Source: an uncultured Clostridia bacterium
Lineage (GTDB): Bacteria > Bacillota > Clostridia > Lachnospirales > Bianqueaceae
Assembly (NCBI GenBank): GCA_937892735.1
Contig: CALBGL010000070.1
Span: 1-41,461, forward strand
DNA: 41,461 nt
Reading direction: 5' to 3'
Part shown: in pieces, positions 24,201 to 31,215 of the stretch
Position numbering within the stretch: the first letter of the stretch is position 1
Layout: every line of letters starts with the position of its first letter
Position numbers and translations under genes: made by a program
Notes under the pieces: model-generated
What the model was told of the DNA's origin: nothing
Seen by the model: only the letters and a program-made list of their open reading frames with translations
The model's database searches: none

Positions 24201-24574
24201 ATGGCGTCCTTTCCAGCGATCCCAAGGTGATTTCAGGCATGGCCAAAGAGAAAAAGCAGATCAATGAGCTGCTGCCAATCCGTATTACGAATAGCGGTGC
24301 GATACATACGTCGGATAAGGGAAAGCTTCGGACAGCAGAGGAGTTGCAGGCACTGGGAGAGTTTGCAATCCGGAAGATTGGAAAGTTGGCAGAGGAGGAA
24401 CTTTCGGGCTGCATCCATCCGTTTCCGTATCAGAACGGTCAGTATCCCCACTGCTACTATTGTGATTATCGGGATATCTGTTCGTTCGATATCCGGCAGA
24501 AAGGCACGAAAATTCATTGGGCCAACAAGATGAGTCGAGAGGAGTTTTGGAAACAGGTACAGGAGGAAACGTGA
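21269..24574 (+). CDS. addB: Helicase-exonuclease subunit AddB
   Basis: A 1101-residue subunit of the AddAB (RexAB-type) complex, which resects double-strand breaks and pauses at Chi sites to load RecA. Walker A GEAGSGKS is at about residues 8-15. The RecB-like nuclease domain shows GIIDRVDILREEGETYIRILDYKSG (about 878-904) with the metal-binding Asp and Lys. The four iron-sulfur cysteines are visible: one in ARCPYSHFLQYG (about 742) and three in CYYCDYRDIC (about 1061-1070, C-x2-C-x5-C). AGGAGGAG precedes the ATG. The partner gene addA, usually next in line, is not in the window; dgt follows after 1 base. Confidence 0.95.
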   Translation: MLLRLILGEAGSGKSHRIREEFLKNTEKRPILIVPEQITLLEQKRLVSEQAGRGLLGADVLSFRRLAHRILAEKGEKDLVVLDEVGKSMLLYRLVQELFPDLVYYGKSVHSQGFLQRLKTLFSELDQYGVTNQALMEAVEGAKEGSSLQMKLSDLWKIRTRFEEAMLQHGEVAEKLMDRLADAILQSRRLARASIYVDDFYGFTPQQIRVLRQLMLRTEQLTIGITISKRAAEQAEWGQEEGEELFDVSRRTLHALYEEAKAYRIPVQKTFFAPRRQDGIAHTARQLFQVPSRPWKQGHSHVYLYAAPHRREEVRRVFTEILRLVRDKGYSYRQIGIALGDAAAYQELIRQYAEEFGMPVFMDETHGIKAHPFIRMILSLLQMIRSRCSYDTLFSFLKTGFTPLSREQLDTVDNLALARGWRGFERAKEALLESAAGSPNEETVKRYIQRLSEFWQGAESHKEAKANWWCTHLQEFLISTGARTLLEEQVRSLEKEGFYVQASQNRQIYEAACQVLSRIQEMMGDLPLDVDGFSGILTAGIGEIRLGMLPPVPDAITVGDMDRSRFREIRALFLVGFGEAYFPKVTQDQGLLQERERETLPFQLAPGGLRHIYEQEFHLYMLLHRPEEALYISYDASPERGEPRRPSLYWSRLQQILGLDNSWPREDPLTLAEPMFQKMLEQGGKTSDISSWFLQHGYRERIRRLQTGSQMGEEALSPQMARRLWQPEQWELSVTRMERYARCPYSHFLQYGLRLAERATFRVSSMDDGRLLHGILEGASMLLQQFFDMGTREEQIAESVRELFAKNEENFAQYQDNGRYRFYWRKLQKTAVRALGTLKVQVEMGTFRPEYFEWGFGSGAGKSLPAVEVPLSEGQKLRLRGIIDRVDILREEGETYIRILDYKSGNAKFDERDMQDGIGLQLPVYLKAVSEGMRAMGQEVVPAGIFYFHLIPSVEKVKDTENTPEKIEKKIKDQVRLNGVLSSDPKVISGMAKEKKQINELLPIRITNSGAIHTSDKGKLRTAEELQALGEFAIRKIGKLAEEELSGCIHPFPYQNGQYPHCYYCDYRDICSFDIRQKGTKIHWANKMSREEFWKQVQEET

Positions 24575-24575
24575 A

Positions 24576-25595
24576 ATGGAAAGAGATCTGAATCTGCGGC
24601 AAGTAACAGAAGAGCGGGAGAAAGCGATGCTTTCGCCCTATGCCTCCCTGAGTGTGAATTCCAGAGGACGAAAGCAGCCCGAAGAAGCTTGTGATATGCG
24701 GACCGTGTATCAGCGGGATCGGGATCGGATCCTGCACTGTAAGTCATTTCGCAGGCTGATGCACAAGACACAGGTTTTCATCCGTCCAGAAGGAGATCAT
24801 TATCGTACGCGTCTGACGCATACTCTGGAAGTGGCTCAGATTGCGCGTACGATCAGCCGCGCGCTTCGGCTGAACGAGGATCTGACCGAGGCCATCGCGC
24901 TGGGTCATGATCTGGGACATACGCCATTTGGTCATGCTGGCGAGCGAGTGCTTAACGAGAAAATGCCCTGTGGATTCTCTCATGATGAGCAGGGAATCCG
25001 GGTGGTAGAGGTCTTGGAGAAGAAAGGACAGGGACTGAATCTGACTTGGGAGGTACTGGATGGTATGGCGAATCATTCGATCCACAAGATGCCTTCGACG
25101 ATGGAAGGACAGGTAGTTCGACTGGCAGATAAGATGGCCTATATTCATCACGATACCGATGATGCGATACGCGGACGGATCATCCGGGAGGAGGAATTGC
25201 CCGCAGACTGTTGTGATATCCTGGGCCATAATGTGAAGGAACGATTGAACCGAATGATTCGGGATGTGATTTGCATGAGCATGGGACAGCCGGAGATCCG
25301 GATGACGCCGCAGGTGCAGGACGCCATGATGCGTCTACGGCAATTTATGTTTGACAGGGTGTATATTGGTTCCATGGCGAAGATGGAAGAGGCAAAGGCA
25401 GAACGACTCGTGGGCGGTCTGGTGGACTGGTTCAGAGTCCATCCGGACAGCCTGAGCCAGGAGGCATTAAGCCGCAGAGAACAGGGAGATTCCCTGGACA
25501 CCATCATCTGCGACTATGTGTCTGGTATGTCGGATAATTACGCGGTTTGGTGTTTTCAGAAATTTTATGTACCCAAGGCATGGGATGTCTATTGA
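24576..25595 (+). CDS. dgt: dGTPase-like HD-domain deoxynucleotide triphosphohydrolase
   Basis: A 339-residue HD-domain protein of the dGTP triphosphohydrolase-like family, which cuts dNTPs to deoxynucleosides and triphosphate and so adjusts DNA precursor pools. It shows the typical N-terminal SRGRKQPEEACDMRTVYQRDRDRILHCKSFRRLMHKTQVF, the HD motif in TRLTHTLEVAQIARTISRAL and GHDLGHTPFGHAGERVL (metal ligands H, HD), and LADKMAYIHHDTDDAIR with the last aspartate. GTGAAATGG joins it to addB, so the two are cotranscribed. In many Clostridia dgt stands before dnaG and rpoD; here it is followed by a separate MarR gene with its own strong promoter. Confidence 0.93.
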   Translation: MERDLNLRQVTEEREKAMLSPYASLSVNSRGRKQPEEACDMRTVYQRDRDRILHCKSFRRLMHKTQVFIRPEGDHYRTRLTHTLEVAQIARTISRALRLNEDLTEAIALGHDLGHTPFGHAGERVLNEKMPCGFSHDEQGIRVVEVLEKKGQGLNLTWEVLDGMANHSIHKMPSTMEGQVVRLADKMAYIHHDTDDAIRGRIIREEELPADCCDILGHNVKERLNRMIRDVICMSMGQPEIRMTPQVQDAMMRLRQFMFDRVYIGSMAKMEEAKAERLVGGLVDWFRVHPDSLSQEALSRREQGDSLDTIICDYVSGMSDNYAVWCFQKFYVPKAWDVY

Positions 25596-25604
25596 AAAGG
25601 TACC

Positions 25605-25633
25605 TTGACAATAGATGCCTAAAGATATATAAT
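25605..25633 (+). promoter_or_regulatory. Consensus sigma-A promoter of the MarR gene
   Basis: TTGACA (25605-25610) and TATAAT (25628-25633) are exact consensus boxes, 17 bases apart, 41 bases before the start codon. A promoter this strong on a regulator gene suggests it is held down by a repressor, possibly its own product. Confidence 0.88.
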
Positions 25634-25674
25634 ACATCACAGATTCAGATCAGAAGCGAGAGGAGGGACGGATC

Positions 25675-26094
25675 ATGCAAGGGACGGAACTTATCCGTGA
25701 AGAGAGACTATGGACGCAGATGCGCCGATGCGGACACTTTATATGGACGAGAGCAGGTGGTAAGGCCAGTCAGAATCGGATCCTGTCCATCCTGGGACGC
25801 CATGAAGGGATCACGCAGAAAGAGCTCTTAGACATGACGGACATTCAGTCGGGTTCTCTCAGCGAGATTCTGGGGAAGATTGAGGCAGAAGGACTGATCA
25901 TCCGGAGTCGCAATCCGCTCGATAAACGAAATACGGATATACAACTTACAGAAGCGGGCCGTGCGCGGGCGAGAGAGATTGACGCGCATTGGGACCAGGA
26001 TCTTGAAGAGATGTTTCAGCCATTGTCTTCGGAGGAGCGGGATCTATTGCTGGACATGCTGCAGCGGTTACAGCAGCATTGGGGAATACGATAA
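25675..26094 (+). CDS. MarR family transcriptional regulator
   Basis: A 139-residue winged-helix regulator. The helix-turn-helix lies in SQNRILSILGRHEGITQKELLDMTDIQSGSLSEILGKIEAEGLI (about residues 30-75), followed by the wing IRSRNPLDKRNTDIQLTEAGRARAREI typical of MarR proteins (DxRxxxxxLTxxG), and a C-terminal dimerisation helix. GAGGAGGG precedes the ATG. No ligand can be predicted. The next gene carries a palindrome across its promoter (26214-26245), a candidate target site. It ends with a hairpin terminator candidate. Confidence 0.9.
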   Translation: MQGTELIREERLWTQMRRCGHFIWTRAGGKASQNRILSILGRHEGITQKELLDMTDIQSGSLSEILGKIEAEGLIIRSRNPLDKRNTDIQLTEAGRARAREIDAHWDQDLEEMFQPLSSEERDLLLDMLQRLQQHWGIR

Positions 26095-26102
26095 GACGAT
26101 GG

Positions 26103-26144
26103 GCTCCGGGAATCATGCCGCGATGCATGGCTCCTGGAGCTTTT
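26103..26144 (+). terminator. Probable terminator of the MarR gene
   Basis: GCTCCGGGA (26103-26111) pairs with TCCTGGAGC (26132-26140, one G-T pair) and CATGC with GCATG inside it; TTTT follows. The loop structure is good but the T run is short. Confidence 0.6.
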
Positions 26145-26202
26145 GGTTGTTATACATTTTTTTTTGATTTTACAATGAGAGAAATTCCCTGGCGTATACA
26201 TA

Positions 26203-26245
26203 TTGAAGGCACTGCCTGTATATGATATAATCAGCGTATACAGGC
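26203..26245 (+). promoter_or_regulatory. Promoter with overlapping palindrome
   Basis: TTGAAG (26203-26208) and TATAAT (26226-26231) are 17 bases apart. GCCTGTATA (26214-26222) and TATACAGGC (26237-26245) form a perfect 9-bp inverted repeat centred on the -10 box. The GTATAC core also appears at 26194-26199 and 26251-26256. It may be an operator; since TTTTTG follows the second arm, the palindrome could alternatively act as a terminator for transcripts from upstream. Confidence 0.6.
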
Positions 26246-26305
26246 TTTTTGTATACCGTTACGAAAGAGGAGGATGATGAGAATAAAAAGTGGAGGGACG
26301 ATGCA

Positions 26306-26794
26306 ATGGAGCAATCAGAAAAACAGATGGTGCAGCTGCTGCAGTCTCAGAATCGCCGGCTCATGCTGCAAAACGGTTTGCTTTTGATGGTAGTCATCCT
26401 GGTAGGATGTCTCTTTTTCCTATGGAATGGAAGTACCTCCCAGCTGGAGCCGCAGATGGAGGAGACGCTGGAAAGAGTACAGGAATTTTCCATGAGCATG
26501 AATGAGATTACAAGACAACTGAATGATGCCAAGGTTGTGGAGAATCTGCAGAGTGTCATTAAGGACGTGCAGATCGTTGTGAATAACATGGACAACATCA
26601 GCGGTCAGTTAGCAGGGATCGACTTGACGGCACAGATTGAGGAATTATCTGCGGTGGTGAAGAGTACGGGAGAGGCGTTGTCTGGAGCGGCGCAGGGAAT
26701 TGCTGAGGTGGATCTGGAAGGACTGTCACAGGCGATTCAAGATCTGGAGACCTTTATCTCACCGCTTGCGGCTCTGGCGGGTGTGGACGGGTAA
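26306..26794 (+). CDS. Single-pass membrane protein with coiled-coil domain (unknown function)
   Basis: A 162-residue protein: a short charged N-terminus, one membrane segment (about residues 22-40, NGLLLMVVILVGCLFFLW), then an extended heptad-rich region (about 45-160) full of Q, E, M and N with phrases such as MEETLERVQEFSMSMNEITRQL and VVNNMDNISGQLAGI. That topology resembles methyl-accepting or tape-measure-like helical proteins but there is no recognised domain. GGAGGG lies 8 bases before ATG 26306, which decides the start; upstream in-frame codons back to 26249 have no binding site. Its last 36 bases overlap the 3' end of the convergent flippase gene. It may be under control of the neighbouring MarR protein. 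Confidence 0.75.
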   Translation: MEQSEKQMVQLLQSQNRRLMLQNGLLLMVVILVGCLFFLWNGSTSQLEPQMEETLERVQEFSMSMNEITRQLNDAKVVENLQSVIKDVQIVVNNMDNISGQLAGIDLTAQIEELSAVVKSTGEALSGAAQGIAEVDLEGLSQAIQDLETFISPLAALAGVDG

Positions 26795-28153
26795 GAACTG
26801 TCGGAGAGAGGAAAGGCTGGGCGGCTGCAGCAGTTTGAGAATTCGGATTTTGACGGGAGCGACACGAAGCACAGAGCCCAGATTCAGGAGGGAAAGAAGG
26901 ATATTGGTACCTAAGAGTCCGGCAATGAAGGCAGTAAAGCCGTAGCTGGGAACCACAAAAAGAAGAATTAGAATCCGAATTCCGTCGCAGACGACTGTAT
27001 GCACCAGAGAGTCATTCTGCAGTTCCAGTCCATTCATCAGTCCGCCCAGAACCGATTGCAGATAGAAGAAAGGACAGACGATCGAGAGCAGTACGATATA
27101 ATGTCCGGCGGAGGCGCTGTCATACAGTACGGCGCCCAGCCACTCTCCGCTGAGGGCAAAAACGAGCCCAAAGAAGACGCCCATGTACAGGGTCAAGCGC
27201 AGCGATTGTTCAATGACGCGTTGTAGACGATAGTAGGAGCCGGAGGCGTGCACGGAAGAGACAATCGGAAGTAGATTGCTAGAGAGAGCACTGGTTAAAA
27301 GAGTGGGAAAAAAGACGATGGGGAAGGCCATGCCATTCAATTCTCCATAAGCAGAGAGGGCTGCGGAAGAGCTCATGCCGGATCGAACTAATACCTTAGG
27401 AATAATGATGTTTTCGAATCCGGAGAGCCCAGAACTGATGGTTCTGTTGACGGTTAAGGGAAAGGCAATGGGAAGGAGTCTGCGGAGAATCGGATTTCTT
27501 GTTCTCTGTGAGGAACTTCTGCCCTGTTTCTTACATATAATACCATAGGCTGCAGCGGTCAACAGACAGGAAAACAGTTCGCCGGCCACGTTGCCCAGTA
27601 CGACAATGAGGCAGGCGGCTTCCAGATCATCGGGAGAGAGGTAAAGAGCCAATCCGCCGATCACGCCCATACGCAGAAGCTGTTCCAGAATCTGGCTCAC
27701 GGCGGGGATGCCCATGCGGCGAACACCCAGGAAATAGGCTTTAAAACAGTTTCCGGCAGCGCAGAAAGGCAGGGCCAGACTGATGAGACGCAGAGGACGG
27801 ATTGTGCGAACGTCGCCCAAAAGGCCATGGCCCAGAGGCCAGGCTAAAAATTGTAATGTCAGTGTGGCAGCGGCTCCCAGACTCACAGTAAGAAACAGAC
27901 TGGGCAGGATCAGACGAGCGGCTTCCCGGTCAGAACGGGCTTCTGCCACCAGTTTGGAGATCGCCATGTATGTTCCGGAGCCGCAAAGCGTGAATGCAAA
28001 AGAATAAACAGGGGAGATCAGGCCGAAGAGGCCCATGCCTTCGGAGCCGATCCACCTTGACATCAGTATGCGGTAAATGAATCCAATCAGGCGTGTCGTA
28101 AGACCTGCCGCAGCAAGAATGAGAGTGCCGGTAAGGGCGGTATTTTTCTTCAA
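26759..28153 (-). CDS. Polysaccharide flippase-like membrane protein (SpoVB/MOP family)
   Basis: A 464-residue integral membrane protein with about 12-14 hydrophobic segments, of the multidrug/oligosaccharidyl-lipid/polysaccharide exporter superfamily. The N-terminus (KKNTALTGTLILAAAGLTTRLIGFIYRILMSRWIGSEGMGLFGLISP) matches the SpoVB-type group, which flips lipid-linked cell wall precursors, for example for the spore cortex. TTG 28153 is chosen because GGAGG lies 8 bases upstream and the family starts there; TTG 28180 would add 9 residues without a binding site. Divergent to nifS, with 87 bases between the two starts. Whether it is true SpoVB or another flippase of the family cannot be settled here. 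Confidence 0.85.
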   Translation of the reverse strand: MKKNTALTGTLILAAAGLTTRLIGFIYRILMSRWIGSEGMGLFGLISPVYSFAFTLCGSGTYMAISKLVAEARSDREAARLILPSLFLTVSLGAAATLTLQFLAWPLGHGLLGDVRTIRPLRLISLALPFCAAGNCFKAYFLGVRRMGIPAVSQILEQLLRMGVIGGLALYLSPDDLEAACLIVVLGNVAGELFSCLLTAAAYGIICKKQGRSSSQRTRNPILRRLLPIAFPLTVNRTISSGLSGFENIIIPKVLVRSGMSSSAALSAYGELNGMAFPIVFFPTLLTSALSSNLLPIVSSVHASGSYYRLQRVIEQSLRLTLYMGVFFGLVFALSGEWLGAVLYDSASAGHYIVLLSIVCPFFYLQSVLGGLMNGLELQNDSLVHTVVCDGIRILILLFVVPSYGFTAFIAGLLGTNILLSLLNLGSVLRVAPVKIRILKLLQPPSLSSLRQFLPVHTRQSRKR

Positions 28154-28240
28154 GAGAGGATCCTCCAAAAATAGGTTCAAAGTATTCTATTCCGGAGAAA
28201 GGAGAAGAATTACCAATTCCGGCAGAAAGGGAGTGGAAAG

Positions 28241-29437
28241 GTGAGAGCAGAACGTCTGGTCTATGCGGATCATTCCGCTACCACGAGGCTGGATCCCCGT
28301 GTTCTTCATAAGATGATGCCCTACTTGCAGGGAGAGTATGGGAACGCGTCGAGTCTTTATAGAATTGGACGAAGGAGCAGAGAAGCCGTGGAGGCGGCTA
28401 GAAGGCAAGTGGCGGAGTGTCTTTCAGCACCGCCGGAAGAGATTTTCTTTACATCCTGCGGCACAGAATCGGATAATTGGGCGATCAAGAGTGCGGCAGA
28501 ACAGTATGCCAGCAAGGGGCGGCATATCATCACGACGGCTGTAGAGCATCATGCGGTGCTTCATACCTGTGCGCATCTGGAGAGGCAGGGATATACCGTG
28601 ACCTATCTGCCGGTGGATGGGGAAGGCTGCGTGCAGCTTTCGGCACTGGAACGGGCCCTGCGGTCGGATACGATTCTGGTGAGTGTCATGATGGCCAATA
28701 ATGAGGTGGGGACCATAGAACCCATTGCCAATATTCGAGATATGCTGCGTCCCCGGGGAATTCTCTTTCATGTGGACGCGGTGCAGGCGGCGGGCAATCT
28801 CTCTCTGGATGTGACGGATTTGGGAGCGGATCTGTTGTCCTTGAGTGCCCACAAGTTTTATGGGCCCAAAGGAGTGGGATGTCTGTACATTCGAAAGGGA
28901 GTTCAGACGCCTTCTTTTCTGGACGGCGGTGCGCAGGAGAGAGGAATGCGCGCCGGAACCGAAAATGTGGCCGGCATCGTGGGAATGGGTGAGGCGTTGC
29001 GTCTTGTTTGTGAGGATCTACCCCGGTATGCGAAGAGGCTAACGGCACTCAGAGATCGTTTGATCGAGCGTGTATTGACAGAGATTCCAGACACCCTGTT
29101 GAATGGACCGGTCGAGAATCGTCTGCCAGGCCATACGAATTTCAGCTTTGCAGGGGTGGATGGGGAAGAATTGTTGCTCTGCCTAGATCTTTCGGGGATC
29201 GCCGCTTCTACCGGGTCCGCCTGTACCACGGGGCAAACAGATCCATCTCATGTACTCATGGCTATGGGACGCAGTCCGGAAGAGGCATTCAGTTCCCTGC
29301 GTCTGACACTTGGCAGAGAAAACACGCGTGAGGATGTGGACTATATCGTAAAACAACTCAAAATCCATGTGGAGCGTTTGCGCAGGATGCCCCCGGGTTA
29401 CATGCGCAAACTGGCCAGAATGGGATATATAGGATAA
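28241..29437 (+). CDS. nifS: Cysteine desulfurase, NifS/IscS family
   Basis: A 398-residue PLP enzyme that takes sulfur from cysteine and passes it as persulfide to Fe-S scaffold or tRNA thiolation proteins. It begins VYADHSATTRLDPRVLHKMMPY; the PLP lysine is K205 in SLSAHKFYGPKG; the active cysteine is C328 in STGSACTTGQTDPSHVL on the mobile loop. GTG 28241 has AAGGGAG 7 bases upstream. The gene is two places from mnmA, whose product needs such a sulfur donor for 2-thiouridine in tRNA. Between them sit a glycoside hydrolase and a small Cys-rich gene, which breaks the usual nifS-mnmA closeness. No nifU-like scaffold is adjacent. Confidence 0.93.
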   Translation: MRAERLVYADHSATTRLDPRVLHKMMPYLQGEYGNASSLYRIGRRSREAVEAARRQVAECLSAPPEEIFFTSCGTESDNWAIKSAAEQYASKGRHIITTAVEHHAVLHTCAHLERQGYTVTYLPVDGEGCVQLSALERALRSDTILVSVMMANNEVGTIEPIANIRDMLRPRGILFHVDAVQAAGNLSLDVTDLGADLLSLSAHKFYGPKGVGCLYIRKGVQTPSFLDGGAQERGMRAGTENVAGIVGMGEALRLVCEDLPRYAKRLTALRDRLIERVLTEIPDTLLNGPVENRLPGHTNFSFAGVDGEELLLCLDLSGIAASTGSACTTGQTDPSHVLMAMGRSPEEAFSSLRLTLGRENTREDVDYIVKQLKIHVERLRRMPPGYMRKLARMGYIG

Positions 29438-29453
29438 AAAGGAGGAAATACCA

Positions 29454-30914
29454 ATGACAAAACTGATTGTAAACACGGACTGTCCGAAGGAAACCATCGA
29501 TAAGAATATCTATGGGCATTTCTCGGAGCATCTGGGACGTTGCATCTATGGGGGGATCTATGTGGGCGAGGATTCTGACATTCCCAACGTGGAAGGGATG
29601 CGGCTCGATGTGATCGAGGCGCTGCGCCGTATTCGCATCCCCGTGCTGCGGTGGCCCGGCGGATGCTTTGCCGATGAATACCATTGGGAGGACGGGATCG
29701 GCCCCAAGGAATCCCGTCCTTGCATGGTCAATACCCACTGGGGCGGCGTCACGGAGGATAATTCCTTCGGCACGCATGAGTTCCTGCGATTCTGTGAGCT
29801 GATCGGCGCGGAACCCTACATCAACGGAAACCTGGGCAGCGGCACGGTGCGGGAGATGCAGCAGTGGGTGGAGTATATGACCTTTGACGGAATCTCACCG
29901 ATGGCGAACAAGCGGCGGGAGAATGGAAGGGAGGAGCCCTGGAAGATCAAATACTTCGGAATTGGCAATGAAAACTGGGGATGCGGCGGACATATGCGTC
30001 CTGAGTATTATGCGGATGAGTATCGGCGTTATGCCACGTATGTGCGCAATTTCGGCGATAACAAGATCTATCGGATTGCCTGCGGGCCCAATACGGATGA
30101 TTATCATTGGATGGAAGTGCTCATGGAGAGAGCGGCGGATAAGATGGATGGCATTTCACTGCATTATTATACGGTGCCTGGCCCCTGGAGAAAGAAAACC
30201 CACGCGTTGGGATTCTCGGCGCAGGAGTGGTACGATACGATGCAGAAGACGCAATACATGGATACGCTCATCACACGTCACAGTAAGATCATGGATCAGT
30301 ATGATCCGGAGCGCCGGATTGGCCTTCTTGTGGACGAGTGGGGGATGTGGCATCTGTGCGAGGAGGGAACGAACCCTGGATTCCTCTATCAGCAGAACTC
30401 ACTGCGGGATGCGTTGGTAGCGGGAATCAATCTGAACATCTTCAATCAGCACTGTGAGCGGGTGCGCATGGCCAATATCGCGCAGCTGGTAAACGTACTG
30501 CAGTCCGTGATCCTGACAGAGGGAGAGAAGATGATCCTGACGCCGACGTACCATGTCTTCTGCATGTATCGCGACCATCAGGATGCGCAGAAGCTGGATA
30601 CCTGGATGCAGGATGCGCCGGAGGTGCAGGAGATGGCATCCGTTACGGCTTCGGCGTCTATCAAGGATGGCAAGGCTCTCATCACACTGTGCAATATCGA
30701 TCTGGATAATCCGGTTCCTCTGGAGATCTGTCTGCGCGGCGGCGCTTTCACGAAGGCGGCGGCGCAGACACTGACTGCCGAAGCGATGGATGAGCATAAC
30801 ACATTCGAAGAGCCGGAGCGCATACAGCCCCAGTCTCTTTCCGCCGATCTGACAGGAGATACCGTGCGTCTGACCCTGCCGCCGAAGAGTGTGACGGCTC
30901 TGCATCTGGCGTAA
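29454..30914 (+). CDS. Alpha-L-arabinofuranosidase, GH51
   Basis: A 486-residue cytoplasmic enzyme (no signal peptide) that removes terminal arabinofuranose from arabinan or arabinoxylan oligosaccharides. The start NKTDCPKETI-type region is followed by NIYGHFSEHLGRCIYGGIYVG and RWPGGCFADEYHWEDGIGP, both typical of GH51. The acid/base glutamate lies in GIGNENWGCGG (about E173), the nucleophile in LLVDEWGMW (about E295); the C-terminal beta domain follows. GGAGG lies 8 bases before the ATG. It sits 16 bases after nifS and 1 base before the next small gene, so it is cotranscribed with sulfur-transfer genes; I know no functional link. Arabinose use genes are not nearby. Confidence 0.93.
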   Translation: MTKLIVNTDCPKETIDKNIYGHFSEHLGRCIYGGIYVGEDSDIPNVEGMRLDVIEALRRIRIPVLRWPGGCFADEYHWEDGIGPKESRPCMVNTHWGGVTEDNSFGTHEFLRFCELIGAEPYINGNLGSGTVREMQQWVEYMTFDGISPMANKRRENGREEPWKIKYFGIGNENWGCGGHMRPEYYADEYRRYATYVRNFGDNKIYRIACGPNTDDYHWMEVLMERAADKMDGISLHYYTVPGPWRKKTHALGFSAQEWYDTMQKTQYMDTLITRHSKIMDQYDPERRIGLLVDEWGMWHLCEEGTNPGFLYQQNSLRDALVAGINLNIFNQHCERVRMANIAQLVNVLQSVILTEGEKMILTPTYHVFCMYRDHQDAQKLDTWMQDAPEVQEMASVTASASIKDGKALITLCNIDLDNPVPLEICLRGGAFTKAAAQTLTAEAMDEHNTFEEPERIQPQSLSADLTGDTVRLTLPPKSVTALHLA

Positions 30915-30915
30915 G

Positions 30916-31215
30916 ATGGAGAGATGCCGGATCTGCGAGATGCTCGGCTTCTCCGTGGATGCCTATGTGGAGGAAGCTTTGCGGCGTCTGGAGAGCGTCG
31001 CTTCAGATAGGCTCTGTCCGGAGAAGGAGTATGCGAGGAGACTTGCAGTTTGCGCTGGATGCCGGGAAAGGCAGGGGGACGGTACCTGCCGGATGTGCGG
31101 ATGTTATGTGGTGCTGCGGGCACGTCTCCTGGACAGCCGGTGTCCCTATAAAAATCAGTGGATGGAGGAACAAGTTGAAGAAAAAGATTGTGATCGGTCT
31201 ATCGGGAGGCGTTGA
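30916..31215 (+). CDS. Small Cys-rich protein (DUF6171-like)
   Basis: A 99-residue protein with CRIC near the N-terminus, then CAGCRERQGDGTCRMCGCYVVLRARLLDSRCP (about residues 46-77), a cysteine spacing that suggests bound zinc or iron-sulfur. The closing CP and a short polar tail are like small Clostridial proteins grouped as DUF6171 (from memory). The ATG follows the arabinofuranosidase stop by one base. Its last 41 bases overlap the mnmA start in another frame, so the two are translationally coupled. Function unknown; close linkage to nifS and mnmA would fit a role in sulfur or metal handling, which is inference only. Confidence 0.75.
   Translation: MERCRICEMLGFSVDAYVEEALRRLESVASDRLCPEKEYARRLAVCAGCRERQGDGTCRMCGCYVVLRARLLDSRCPYKNQWMEEQVEEKDCDRSIGRR

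Noticed and set aside
26276..26389. Short frame at ATG 26276 behind GAGGAGG, before the coiled-coil gene
   Set aside because: The binding site abuts the ATG with no proper spacing, and the encoded peptide is a shifted frame of the following gene.
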